From: Theristus sp. LFF4_11 | Taxonomy: Eukaryota > Nematoda > Chromadorea > Monhysterida > Xyalidae | Direction of reading: 5' to 3' | Length of the DNA stretch: 64,000 nt | Assembly (NCBI GenBank): GCA_030248135.1 | Contig: JASANC010002525.1 | Location: 28,929 to 92,928, forward strand | Shown: one piece after another, positions 26,741 to 36,879 of the stretch | How positions within the stretch are numbered: the first letter of the stretch is position 1 | How the letters are laid out: every line of letters begins with the position of its first letter | Notes under the pieces: generated by a model | What the model was told of the DNA's origin: nothing | Databases searched by the model: none | Seen by the model: only the letters and a program-made list of their open reading frames with translations | Program-made: the position numbers and the translations under genes

Positions 26741-26990
26741 TACACGCCAACAAAACTACCGCCAAACATGCTACCAGACTGCGTAAAATTTTAAAATCTG
26801 AACGTTTCTGAGCACTGTAGAAACTCATGGGAGCCGTTTTCCAGTCGTTTCCAACATCGGTGAGGCGTTTTTTCAACGTTTGGTAGCAAGTTTGAGAGTC
26901 TTTTTCTAGCGTGTTAAAAAAAGCGGCCAGTTGAGCGCGCGAGGTGAAACCGGTTTGATGAGCCGTGTTATGGATACGGTATAGTTCAAA
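26640..26990 (-). CDS. Doubtful exon with one membrane segment
   Basis: An open frame follows a good acceptor (TTTAGTCTTAG at 26991) and reads FELYRIHNTAHQTGFTSRAQ, a charged helix-like stretch (FFNTLEKDSQTCYQTLKKRL), then a hydrophobic segment SLVACLAVVLLACNYYRY. The last 25 codons run into repeat R11, so the natural end is uncertain. A start exon was not settled. An ATG at 27112 opens MRLYVTRVFTVFVAVF and could join in phase only through weak donors. This may be the end of a small type II membrane protein, or a gene remnant. No family recognised. Confidence 0.3.
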   Translation of the reverse strand, partial: FELYRIHNTAHQTGFTSRAQLAAFFNTLEKDSQTCYQTLKKRLTDVGNDWKTAPMSFYSAQKRSDFKILRSLVACLAVVLLACNYYRYIQYGRINKAVLPRVFSIKAGSVAHLELS

Positions 26991-27409
26991 CTAAGACTAA
27001 ACTAAACTAATTTAGTTTTCTTTTTTGGCGGTTTTGTATCCTTTGGGAAATTACAGATTGCCTCAAAAACAGCGACGAAAACAGTAAACACTCGAGTCAC
27101 GTACAATCGCATCAAAGTAGTGTGTTCCTTGCAATTTTTTTTCTGAATTATTATTGGTGGCAAGAACTTATTTATTGCAACTTATTGCAACATACAAGTA
27201 CGTACATGCATCAAGAAATGTGTCGAAAAACGCAATCAATCAATCACAACGCCTGTTCATACTGACGTATGCTGAGCTATGTACATCGACGCGATTCGTC
27301 AAAGACACGTCTCCATATGGACGGTAGCATGCAATACCACGAGACGTCGAACGGATGTCAAAATCAAAATGGTTTGCGGGTGTGGATTAGTATCGTTTCT
27401 TTAAGACCT

Positions 27410-27592
27410 GCGACTCAATGCGGTTCTAGACGCGAAAAGGAAACCAGTTTCAATCTTTATGTGATAATTCAGGATAGCCTAAGTGACCCGGCCTTGTTTA
27501 AGGGACTCGAATCATTTTACCAATTTTGAATTTCCGCGTCATGCATCAGACTGCTTGCCCATCTATGCGCGCATTGAGTTTCGGGACCAACA
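27410..27592. repeat. R7 element, copy 3
   Basis: CTGCGACTCAATGCGGTTCT, GAAAAGGAAACCAGTTTCAA, CCAATTTTGAATTTCCGCGT and CGCGCATTGAGTTTCGGG occur in order, giving a nearly full-length element. Confidence 0.7.
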
Positions 27593-27689
27593 TAAACTTA
27601 ATTGTAATGAATGAGACGAGACGAGCCATGCCAAGCCAATGCGCTGCGTGAAGGGGACACATCAGCCTAGTGTCGCTTCAGCTTGAGCG

Positions 27690-28125
27690 TATATCACACT
27701 GAAAAAAAAAACAACTGACCAACTTGCTTAGCAAACACCGTTTATTGACTAACTTGGTCACCAAGAAACTGACTAAGATAAAAGGTGTCCGGACCGGACA
27801 ACTCCCGCGCGGACATACTTCCCAAACGGACATTTCCTGCGCGGACATTTCCCGTGCGGAGATTTCCCAAACTGAAAATTTCCAAACAGAAATTCCAAAC
27901 GAGAGAAGTCCGTCGCGGGAAATTTCCGTGCGGGAAATGTCCACGAGAAATGTCCGCGCGGGAGAAGTCCGGGAAGCAGATAAAATTGCATTTTCAAATC
28001 TCAGTCAGTTTCTTTAGCCAGTACAGTAAAACCTGCTGATTAACTTCGTCAGTTTTTTAGTCTGTATGAACAGTGTTTACTGACTGAATCTTATGACCAT
28101 AAAAAATGACTTGGTCAGAGAACAG
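27690..28125. repeat. Composite inverted repeat with GCGGACATTTCCC modules
   Basis: The centre (27788-27970) has short modules such as GCGGACATTTCC, whose complements GGAAATGTCC fill the right half. The flanks also pair: AACACCGTTTATTGACTAAC and ACTTGGTCA on the left against GTTTACTGACTGAATC and TTGGTCAG on the right. The structure looks like a large hairpin element with an internal satellite. No other copy was seen in the window. Confidence 0.65.
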
Positions 28126-28664
28126 CGTTGACAATGTGCAGTGTTCCCAAGTCGCATTTCGGCTTCAATGAATGGTAGTATAAATAGTGTCATTTTTCAC
28201 GAATTTGCAGCTCAATCAAAATGAGTCAGACGGGTCGTTCACGATGCATGTGACAACCACTGAATGCAAGGGAAAAGCAAACTCCAGTAACCAGTGTTTT
28301 TACATTGCGCCCTGCCATTTATTTATAACGAGTCATCCAAGTAACCCACAGCAACATAAACACCAAACACAACACGCACCAGCACAATAAGCAAGCAAGC
28401 AATTATTGGCTAATAAAGTAAAGCCCAGCCGTTTCCAGCATATACAGCATGCGCATTGGATGTGCAGTTTTTATAAACTCCTCACAACGAGTGTATTTAA
28501 CGTGGAATTTTGCGGTGAAAATGAAGTTTTCGAAAGTGCTGCCCAAATAAACACGGTTTTAAAACTTGCAGTTTGAATTTGAAAATACAGCACTTGCTTT
28601 CCGCATACCGTTTTAAGCCAGTTTGAAAAAAAGACCACTACAATCAAAATATTGTTAATCCAAC

Positions 28665-31600
28665 ATGTCGGCTAAGTCCGAAAAGTCATCTGTGAAATCA
28701 GCAGCAGTCAGCAAATCAGCCCGTTCCTCCGCTGCCAAATCAGCAAAATCAGCCGCCACAAAATCAGCAAAATCAGCTGCCACAAGATCAGCAAAATCTG
28801 CTGCCACAAAATCTGCTGTATCAAAATCAGCAAAATCAGCAAAATCAGCAGCATCGGAAAGGTCTAACAACAAATCAGCAAAATCAAACGCCACAGTGGA
28901 CACAGCGGCCGAAAATGAACCACATATTACTGGTTCGTGTCTTCGTGGGTTTCGTGTTGTCGTTTCTTTTGGTTTGTGACTTTTTCTGGTAAATGTGGAC
29001 TACCGTATTACCCCCAATAAACCCCCATGGGGGATTAATACGTCAGCGACTTTTAGGGGTGGGGGTTTATTGGTGGGGGGGGGATTATTGGTGGGGGGGG
29101 TTTATTTTACAAAAAATTCTAGGGGTGGGGGTTTGTTGAAAAATGGCAAAAATACCTTGCATGGCAGGCAAGAAAGTCGTAGAAACTTCTACTCTACATA
29201 GAAATTTCCTTTTATAACAGCCTTTTGTAATGAAATTACTATTAACTCACTCATTTGGGGCCTTTGGTAGCACAATTTCATCATTTTCACTGCAACCAGC
29301 CACTGATATCGCTGGGTATGTGTTTCAAACAGGTTTCCAATTAACCCCCATGGGGGATTATTTGTGGGGGGGGGGATTATTTGGAAACTGGTCGGGGGGT
29401 GGGGGTTTATTGGTGGGGGGGGGGGATTAATGGTGGGGGGGTTTAATGGGGGTAATACGGTAGTATTATTTTTATGCATGGTGTTAGTGTTCCTCCCAAT
29501 TAAACGTTCCTCCCACTTATAAGACCCTTTTCCAAAAGTGGGCGGAGTGTCACAGGGCGGAAAACCAAAAAAATTCAAAACTTTGACTTGGTCGAAATCC
29601 CACCCAGTTTATAAGGCCCGGACTTCCTAATCTCTTCACTTTATAAGACCTCCTCCCACTTATAAGGTTGTCACACAAAATGCCACTTTTTTCAGAAGTT
29701 CTCGATTTTCAAATTTATATAAGGAGGCCTTATATGCAAAACTTTACGGTATCTCTATCACACTTGGCTCCATCTGCTTCCGATTTCCAGACGCGACGGC
29801 CGAGTCGAAGTTGACCGTCGGCACCGTCGCACTCGGCGAGAACATGCTGCTGCATGGCGGCGCGCTGCGCGACCGCGTCAACGAGTGGCTGCTCGAGAGC
29901 AACCTCCTCGACGTGCTCGTCCTCTGTCGTACGTCGTTGCACAAGGTCGCCCGGAAAACCGGCGCAATTGTGAAATTCGGCACGGAGCCGAAACGCGACA
30001 TCTTTCCCGGTTATGTGATGCTCGCGAATGGTCGGTAGAGAATTTTTTCATAAACAATTCGAGAAAACGGGGCTGCTACTATGTAACGGCTACTGAATTG
30101 GTTAACCAAAATGTGTGAACAAAATGCAAAAGCCGCTTATTCGTTCGAGTATAAAGAAAATCCATAAGTCGATTACCGTAAAGTCTTGCATATAAGGTTC
30201 CTCCCATTTATAAGACCCCCACCCAAAAGTGGGCGGAGTGTCACACGGCGGGAAACCAAAAAATTCAAAATTTTGACATGGTCGGAATTCCTAATGTTTG
30301 CTTTATAAGACCTCCTCCCACTTATAAGGCTGTCACACGAAATTCCACTTTTTTCAGAAATTTTTGATTTTCAAATTTATATAAGGAGACCTTATATGCA
30401 AGACTTTACGGTATTTGCCAAAAACCGCGTGTAACCGTGTGAAAAATCCGCTAATTTCTGACGTATTATTTTTGTTTTCCCCAAAACTTCAAAACGTGGC
30501 AGCATTCAAACAATGTCCTTTATCATGTTCACTTTATGCTACAAACAGTAAACACTGAAGCGGCATTCATGAATCCGCATTTAGTGACCGCGCAGCCATG
30601 TTGTAACACAGCTACGCGTCACTAAATACTGCTTCATGAATGACCCTCAAGATTCCTGTTCCCTTTCGCAGACATGCAGCGTCGGCGATCGGGCGTGGCA
30701 GTGCTGGTGCGTGCGGACGCCGTGGACGACGAGACGCTGGCCGCGGCGACCGAGGAGTACGACGCCGATGCCGGCGTGCACATGGTCTGCGTGAAGACGG
30801 TCGATCAAGCGCCCTGGAATGGACTCGCGATCATTGGCGTCACGCGCGAGAACACGAAACGGACCGGTGCTGACCATGCGGAGGTGCTGAACCGGTCAAA
30901 CCGGAATGACGTCATTGTTGGTAGACACGATAGAACTGACCCCTCCCCAAAAAAACTAATTTCTAAAGGCCCGTTTATACCTAACGTATGCAGCCGCACG
31001 TCGACGTACGTCAGGTATGAACGGTAGCATGCAATAACACGGGCCGTAAAGTGACGTGCCGTACATGCACACGTCTGGATGAACGGCATTATGCTACAAC
31101 ACGGGACTTAAAGTGATGTGAGGTGACGTGCCGTGCGTATGCGCATACGTCAGGCATAAACGTGCCTTCGCGCCAACTGATGCTGTTTTTTAACGTCATT
31201 ATAAAAACGCCCAATATGTTTTGCACTGCCTCATGAATGCTAAACTCTTGTTGCTCTTTCTAGAAGGATCTAGCGGCGGCGCTGGATCGTCTGGCGAGCC
31301 AGAAAGAAGGCGTCCGCTACGAATGGGGCCCGGTGCTGGTCTGCGGCGACTTCAACGTCGACTGGTTTGATCAGCAGCAGCTGTTCCACGAAAAGCTGCC
31401 CGATTTGCGTCAACTCATCCATCACGCCACTTGTGACCTGGGCGAGGAGGCGGAAGAGTCGTCCGTGTTGGTGGAGAATGTCGACCATGATGATGGGGGT
31501 TTGCTATTATTTTTTTAACCGAAATTGTAAAAGCAAAAGTAATTTTTAAATTTTGAATCAAGAAATGTCTTTTATTTTGGTCCCGCGTCTCAATGCGCGC

Positions 31601-32833
31601 GTAGATGGGTGAGCAGTCTCATGCACGACGCGGGAATTCAAAATTGGCAAAGGGATCCGAGTCCCCTAAGTAAGGCCGGGTCACTTTGGCTATTCTGAAT
31701 TACCACATAAAGATTGAAACTAGTTTCCTTATCACGTCCACAACCGCATTGAGTGGCAGGTCAAATAGAAAAGAAAATAGTACAGCAGCAGTGTAGCTCA
31801 GCAGCGTTGGAATTACTGTCCACGCAAACTGCTGCGCTGTTCAGTAGTTCAGTGGGCGAAAAGAATTTCAAAACATTGTGCAAAACACGCAAGAGTAAAT
31901 TGCACAACTCCTGGCAATGTTGAACTGCAGAAATGCTTGCTAATATTGCTGTTGAGTTTCCATTGGTTGAGTGACGAACTCAACCATTTCAAAAACGAAG
32001 CAAATACTAGAAACAAAACCAAATACGCAGGGGACGACTCGAAAAGCGACGACGACAAAGCCGACGACGGCAACAAAGAGCCGCGTTCGATCACGGCCGT
32101 GAACGCGCGCATTCAAAAGTCGACAAAAACCGAAAAGGACGAACAGACGGACGACGAAGAGAATGAAGAAAACGAAAACGAAAACGAAAATGACAATGAC
32201 AGCGACCACAGCGCCAGCAAGAAGAAGAAACGTCGCGGCTTTTTTGCGCGCATCTTCCACAATGGGTTCTGCTTCCCGGACGACGACGTCCTCTCCGCGC
32301 ACGACTCCTCGGTCGCCAAGTCGGCGAAATCTCGCTCAAGCGACGGTGGAAACGACTCAGGAGAAACAGAGAAAGCGGTTGAACTGGTCAAGGACGCGCT
32401 CAGTAAGATCGAGGAAGAGGTGTCGAAAGGCGCCGATCATGAGAATGAGGAGGGAGATGATGAGAATGAGGGAGGCGATGATGAGAACGACAAGAATAAC
32501 GCAACCGAGGGTGAGGATGAGCACAATGAAGAGGCAAAAAGCGAAAATGACGAACCAGCGAAAAGTGAAAATAGCGAATCGGTCAAAAGTGCGGAAAATG
32601 AAGCGGATGACCAAAACGAGTCTTCAGAAGAACAGAACGTTGATAAAGGCTCCGTGGTTCTCATTGAAAGACCCGAAGGCCATGAAGGCATCTGTCGTGA
32701 TCTGATCCTGATTTCCGACCGAGTCCAATGGCACGGCTACGGATTTGGCCCGAAAATTGAGAACGCCCCGCCCGGACGGGGCTCGCGCGCCGTGTTTGCG
32801 ACGATTTCCGTTCTGAAACAAGAAGGCAGCTGA
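28665..32833 (+). CDS. EEP-fold (endonuclease/exonuclease/phosphatase) protein with acidic insertion, probably inactive
   Basis: Five exons keep phase: 28665-28932, 29791-30030, 30672-30883, 31264-31498, 32031-32833, giving about 585 residues. Residues 1-85 are Ser/Ala/Lys repeats (KSAKSAATKSAKSAA). The EEP core follows: SKLTVGTVALGENM, RVNEWLLESNLLDVLVL, VHMVCVKTVDQAPWNGLAII, and the hallmark strand VLVCGDFNVDW. After ENVDHDD comes an acidic region of roughly 200 residues (runs of E, D, N and K). The fold is then closed by ICRDLILISDRVQWHGYGF and SRAVFATISVL. Known EEP enzymes need a Glu after the L-Q in the second strand and an S-D-H near the end. Here these places read LCRT and GRGSRAV, so catalysis is doubtful. 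Two uncertainties: whether exon 1 belongs, and the third-exon donor (30883 or 30910). Confidence 0.65.
28720..28885 (+). repeat. Coding satellite of AAATCAGC units (Lys-Ser-Ala)
   Basis: Units such as AAATCAGCAAAATCAGCCGC repeat about ten times inside exon 1 and give KSA and KSAATKSAKSAAT repeats. The resulting protein is a basic, disordered tail. Confidence 0.85.
29001..29462. repeat. R5 G-rich MITE, copy 1
   Basis: R5 type description. Ends are TACCGTATTACCCCCAATAA and its complement (TTTAATGGGGGTAATACGGTA). Just inside both ends are blocks of GGTGGGGGGGGGATTATTGG type with G-runs of 8-12. The middle (GCATGGCAGGCAAGAAAGTC to CTGCAACCAGCCACTGA) is ordinary sequence. It lies in the first intron of the EEP gene. 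Confidence 0.9.
29489..29752. repeat. R4 MITE, copy 1
   Basis: Ends with CAAAACTTTACGGTA. The left end (CCCAATTAAACGTTCCTCCC) has lost the TACCGTAAAG terminus. Internal blocks TTATAAGACC and GTGGGCGGAGTGTCACA match the other three copies. It sits just before the second EEP exon (29791). Confidence 0.75.
30174..30413. repeat. R4 MITE, copy 2
   Basis: R4 type description. TACCGTAAAGTCTTGCATAT at the left and its exact complement CAAGACTTTACGGTA at the right. Inner arms repeat CTTATAAGTGGGAGG/CCTCCCACTTATAAG. It lies in the second EEP intron. Confidence 0.88.
30556..30650. repeat. R1 MITE, copy 7
   Basis: CGGCATTCATGAATCCGCAT on the left and ACTGCTTCATGAATGACCCT on the right. The right end lies 21 bp before the acceptor of EEP exon 3 (30672). 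Confidence 0.8.
31577..31755. repeat. R7 element, copy 4
   Basis: GTCTCAATGCGCGCGTAGAT, GACGCGGGAATTCAAAATTG, AATTACCACATAAAGATTGA and CGCATTGAGTGGCAGG: a nearly full copy, inverted relative to copy 3. It lies in the last EEP intron. Confidence 0.7.
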
Positions 32834-34703
32834 TTTTATTGATTTTTTGGAGATTGTTTTGGTTTGGTTTTGTAAACTGGCTTTGCTCATTCAATTGGCT
32901 GATGCATTTTGCACATTTTTAAGAGCCAACTTTAGTGAACTGTTGATTGGATATATGACTGGCAGAGCAACCAACACCACAGTGGTCGCATCGACACAGC
33001 AGCAGTAATTCAAACTGTTTTGTTTACTCAATGATTTGTTTCTGAGTTTTTTGTGTATGGCGACTGATTGTGACATTGCGCTGAATGACCAAAACTACAG
33101 TACCTATTTTTCCAAATGGTTCTTTCTCAAAAATTTTCACGCTGTCTGTTTCCCATGCGCTTTTCTGTCCGTTTGCCAGTTTGCAATATTTTGCAAAGTT
33201 TTGCCATTCGCATATTTTTTATGCTACTGGTCACTATATTTTTCTGTCTTATTGTGCAAAAAAATGTGTCAAAAATGTTTATTTTGTCGTATTTTCGTTG
33301 CATGTGCCTATAAGTAAAACTCACCAAAATTATCGCCTTCTATGGAGAAATAAAAACTGATCAAAACATACTCCAAGCGCGTTCAGTTATCATAAGAAAT
33401 GTGAAAAAGTGAAACATGAAGAAAAAACAGAAGTATCAGAATCAACCAGGGCGGGAAAACGAAATTTCGTCACATGCGATGTAAACGAGGCATTTATTGT
33501 TCCCGAAACGAGGTCATTTTTGGCATGCCGATTCTGTCCAAAGAACGCATGCCGTTACATGTGTACCAGTGTGACTTTTTATATTCTCATCCACCAAAAC
33601 AATAAATACGTTTTGAAAAACACCGCTAATAACAGCAATAGACATAAAAAGTGAGTTGAATTTGGCGCAATGTAAAATTGATGCACTTTTTTGAACAACG
33701 CATCTTTAAAATACATGGATACCCTTTGATCGTGATCTGAGAATATATTCCCAGGACAGTTAGACGCAGTTTATTCGGGATAAATTATGCACAATTGAAT
33801 GCGTGCGCACGCGCATTGTTCCACATGACACGTGTTTGCGGCAAGGTGCTATATAAATCTTATCGTCTTAGTTTCTTAACATGCTATGCTCTTATTTTTC
33901 AATAATTTGAAAATCACGACATTTTAATTGGATCGCTTTGTCTGTCACTGCAGGCAGAATTAGCGCATTTTTCACTCAATAACCAGAAAGGATCAGTGTC
34001 AGAAAAAAACATCAAATTCATTTAACACGAATTCAGATCGGTCGGTGTGTTGGCACTTTGTAACAAATCAAACGAGTATAATGTTGACTCGAAAATGGTT
34101 GACTCTCTGTTGATTGCATGTATTCCCATGATGACACAATTCACGGTTATTTGAAAACGCACATGTAACCTTTTTGCGCTGTTTTGGCTTTTTCAGCACA
34201 GCTCAACCTTTTCTCAGGATGGAATAAATTGAGCGATTAAAATTATAAAGAAAGCACTATTTCAAACGGAGTCTGTCAGTTGTCCGTTTTGCGGCAGACA
34301 TGGACACACCGTTCTTCTTGTGGCCCGTTTCTCATCACATTATTTGGTGGACTGTTGTGGTGTTGATTTTTTTGTTTAGTCGGTTTTGGTCGCTGAGAAT
34401 GAAAAGCGAGCTTTTTTTAAAAGACTTGCGATTTTTTCGAAAAACCTTTTGAGAAGACACAAACATACGGACGTTTTGTGATTGTAATAACTGTGAAATC
34501 ATTTTATGGATCATGTAAAGTAACCAAATTAATGGGTAAACCTCAAAATTGTATTATTTCAGTGTGGTGACAACGAGTAACTCACTTTGTTACCGACTAG
34601 AATTCTATAAGCATTTGAGTTTACTCATGTGATGACTTTTGAAAAATTTTAAAATATAGCAAGCAGTCCAACGCAGACCAAAACGTTGAACAAGACCGAA
34701 ACG
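32834..34703. other. Intergenic region upstream of the HES gene
   Basis: AT-rich, with no repeat of the families seen elsewhere. A TATATAAAT occurs at about 33850, some 850 bp before the HES start codon; it could be a TATA box only if there is a long leader or leader intron. An 81-codon open frame at 33409-33654 has no supporting feature. Confidence 0.4.
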
Positions 34704-36879
34704 ATGACCTCCGAAGTTCGATACACCGAATATTCATTGAATCGATCCCGTCTGAAGTCTATGGAACGAAAGGTAATGATTGACTACATATCAGATAGTT
34801 AGAAATGGTTGACGAATAGAGAAATGTTTCGAGTTCCATTGGAAGCAAACACCCTCGTGCTTACAATGTAATGTATATCCTGAAGAAGGAGCTGAAGAAT
34901 ACCGTATTACCCCCAATAAACCCCCATGGGGGATTAATACGTCAGCGACTTTTAGGGGTGGGGGTTTATTGGTGGGGGGGGGGGGATTATTGGTGGGGGG
35001 GGGGTTTATTTTACAAAAAATTCTAGGGGTGGGGGTTTGTTGAAAAATGGCAAAAATACCTTGCATGGCAGGCAAGAAAGTCGCAGAAACTTCTACTCTA
35101 CATAGAAATTTCCTTTTATAACAGCCTTTTGTGATGAAATTACTATTAACTCACCTATTTGGGGCCTTTGGTAGCACAATTTCATCATTTTCACTGCAAC
35201 CAGCCACTGAATTCGCTGGTTATGTGTTTCAAACAGGTCTCCAATAATCCCCCATGGGGGATTATTTGTGGGGGGGGATTATTTGGAAACTGGTCGGGGG
35301 GGGTGGGGTTTTTTGGGGGGGGGGGGGATTAATGGTGGGGGGGGGGTTTAATGGGGGTAATACGGTATATTTCAGCGAAAAAGACTGTACGAAATAGTTG
35401 TCACACCTGGTTTTTTACATAAAGGCGAAAAAACCGCTGATGGAACGACGACGCCGCGACAAGATCAACGCGTTGCTATGCGATCTGAAAACCTTGATCG
35501 ATTTCGACAACAATCGACAGAGTTCAAATGCGCCATCCGAAATCGACGGACACTCGAAAGCGAATCATAATAATAATGGACTCGACAGTGCTGCTGAGAA
35601 ACGGGAGCGCACGAAAATGGAGAAGGCCGAAATACTGGAAGGCACCGTCAGGCGACTACGCGAGGTGCAACGCAGATCGCTGGTGACTGCCGTGTCGCGA
35701 CAGCCGCGCACGCTGCACTCGTTTCATGTGTGCTGCTTTTCCATTCTTTTCAATGTTTTCTCTCAAATTGACTTTTTGACGATTGTTTGTTTCTGCGTCA
35801 ACATTTATGACTGCAGGGGTGTTTTTTTTCAATTTTAAAGATGTTTTCTGTAAAATTGACTTTTCGGTGGTTGTCACTGCAGAAAGTCATTATACTGCCT
35901 GTGGAACCGCTTGAAATCAGCTTGAGACAGCTGGTTTTAATAGCAGGAATCCCTTTATCTAGTTTTGTGCTGTTTGCAAGGTACATAGGGCAACAAATGA
36001 TTGGTTGTTTTTGAATTTTGACACACTGGATTGGTCCCAACCTGCTCGATATGTGCAGCCAACAAATCAGCTTGCCAAAAAATCACATAACGCCAAATGC
36101 ACAAATTGCGCATGCTTCACATAGTGCACATGCACACATCCAACAGTGTCACCGACCTTGTTTGTTCTTTTTTTCTTTCCAAGACCGGCTGGCAGGACTG
36201 TCGTGGCGTGGTGGCAAAGTTTGTCGCCAGCCCATCGAATGACGTCACGCCAGAACTGGCGACGGAGTTGCTGCGGCGAATGGATGACGCCTCGGAACGC
36301 CATTTGACTGAGACGTTTCATGGCGTGGTGCAGTTGTTGCAAGGTGACTTTCGTATACAGTCGACCTCTGAATTATAGGGAATCAGCTGATTGGTTGGTG
36401 GTCACGTGATGGATGGTTTCTGTGCAGAACGGCAGACTCCGACAAACGACGCTCCACTGCAATGCCCGCACAGAAAGCATGCATCACGTAACCACCAGCC
36501 AATCAGCTGATTTCCCATAATTTAGAGTTCGACTGTATGTGCAGTTGGAAGCAATTACTATGGAGTTGAAACGCCGTTAAAATGTTCGGATTAAGAAAAC
36601 ACCAGTCGCTACTTTTTTCATCTAACATGAAGGAATATCGCTTGTCGGTGAGATTTTGGAACAGGTTTTCTGATTTGGTGGAAACTTTTACAAAAGAAAC
36701 ACAATCCTTGTTGACAGCCGCGTGTTAGCCTTATATCAGTAAACCTAGACTTCAAAAGAAAATGACTGATTTTCAAATATCTTTTAGATGGTTCCTCAGT
36801 TTCCGATGGTTCAACCAATTCGGCGCCCACTCCAAAACGAGCAGTCACAAAGAAAAAACAAATCTGGCGTCCATGGTAA
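34704..36879 (+). CDS. Hairy/Enhancer-of-split (HES) bHLH-Orange transcriptional repressor
   Basis: Four exons keep phase: 34704-34772, 35425-35682, 36184-36343, 36788-36879 (stop TAA 36877), about 192 residues. The basic region is split by intron 1 and reads ...SMERK then AKKPLMERRRRDKINALL, with the helix-loop-helix continuing to KMEKAEILEGTVRRLREVQ. The loop is expanded (about 35 residues, Asn/Ser-rich) compared with usual HES proteins. The Orange domain follows (GWQDCRGVVAKFVASP; LATELLRRMDDASERHL; FHGVVQLLQ). The last residues are KKKQIWRPW; a terminal WRPW recruits the Groucho/TLE co-repressor. HES proteins bind N-box or E-box DNA and act downstream of Notch or in segment and neural patterning. 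The basic region lacks the Pro typical of Hairy/E(spl) at the usual place in the part I can read. Exon 2 may instead end at 35664. Confidence 0.93.
34900..35367. repeat. R5 G-rich MITE, copy 2
   Basis: Nearly identical to copy 1 over its full length, including the central GCATGGCAGGCAAGAAAGTC block and both TACCGTATTAC ends. It lies in intron 1 of the HES gene and ends 57 bp before the exon that carries the basic region. Confidence 0.92.
36355..36537. repeat. R2 MITE, copy 3
   Basis: TACAGTCGACCTCTGAATTA and TTAGAGTTCGACTGTA ends; contains GGTGGTCACGTGATGG and CATGCATCACGTAACCACC. It starts 12 bp after the third HES exon. Confidence 0.88.

Larger units (their letters stand above)
27113..28664. 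other. Intergenic region with inverted repeats
   Basis: Holds R7 copy 3 and the large composite inverted repeat at 27690-28125. Upstream of the EEP gene there is a TATAAATAG at about 28178, too far (about 480 bp) from the ATG to call a promoter without transcript data. Confidence 0.5.

Noticed and set aside
27678..28039. Open frames on both strands over the GGACATTTCC modules
   Set aside because: They result from the inverted repeat. The frames mirror each other and show no domain.
33409..33654. Plus-strand 81-codon open frame upstream of HES
   Set aside because: No recognisable motif, AT-rich codon use unlike the real exons, and no neighbouring exons.
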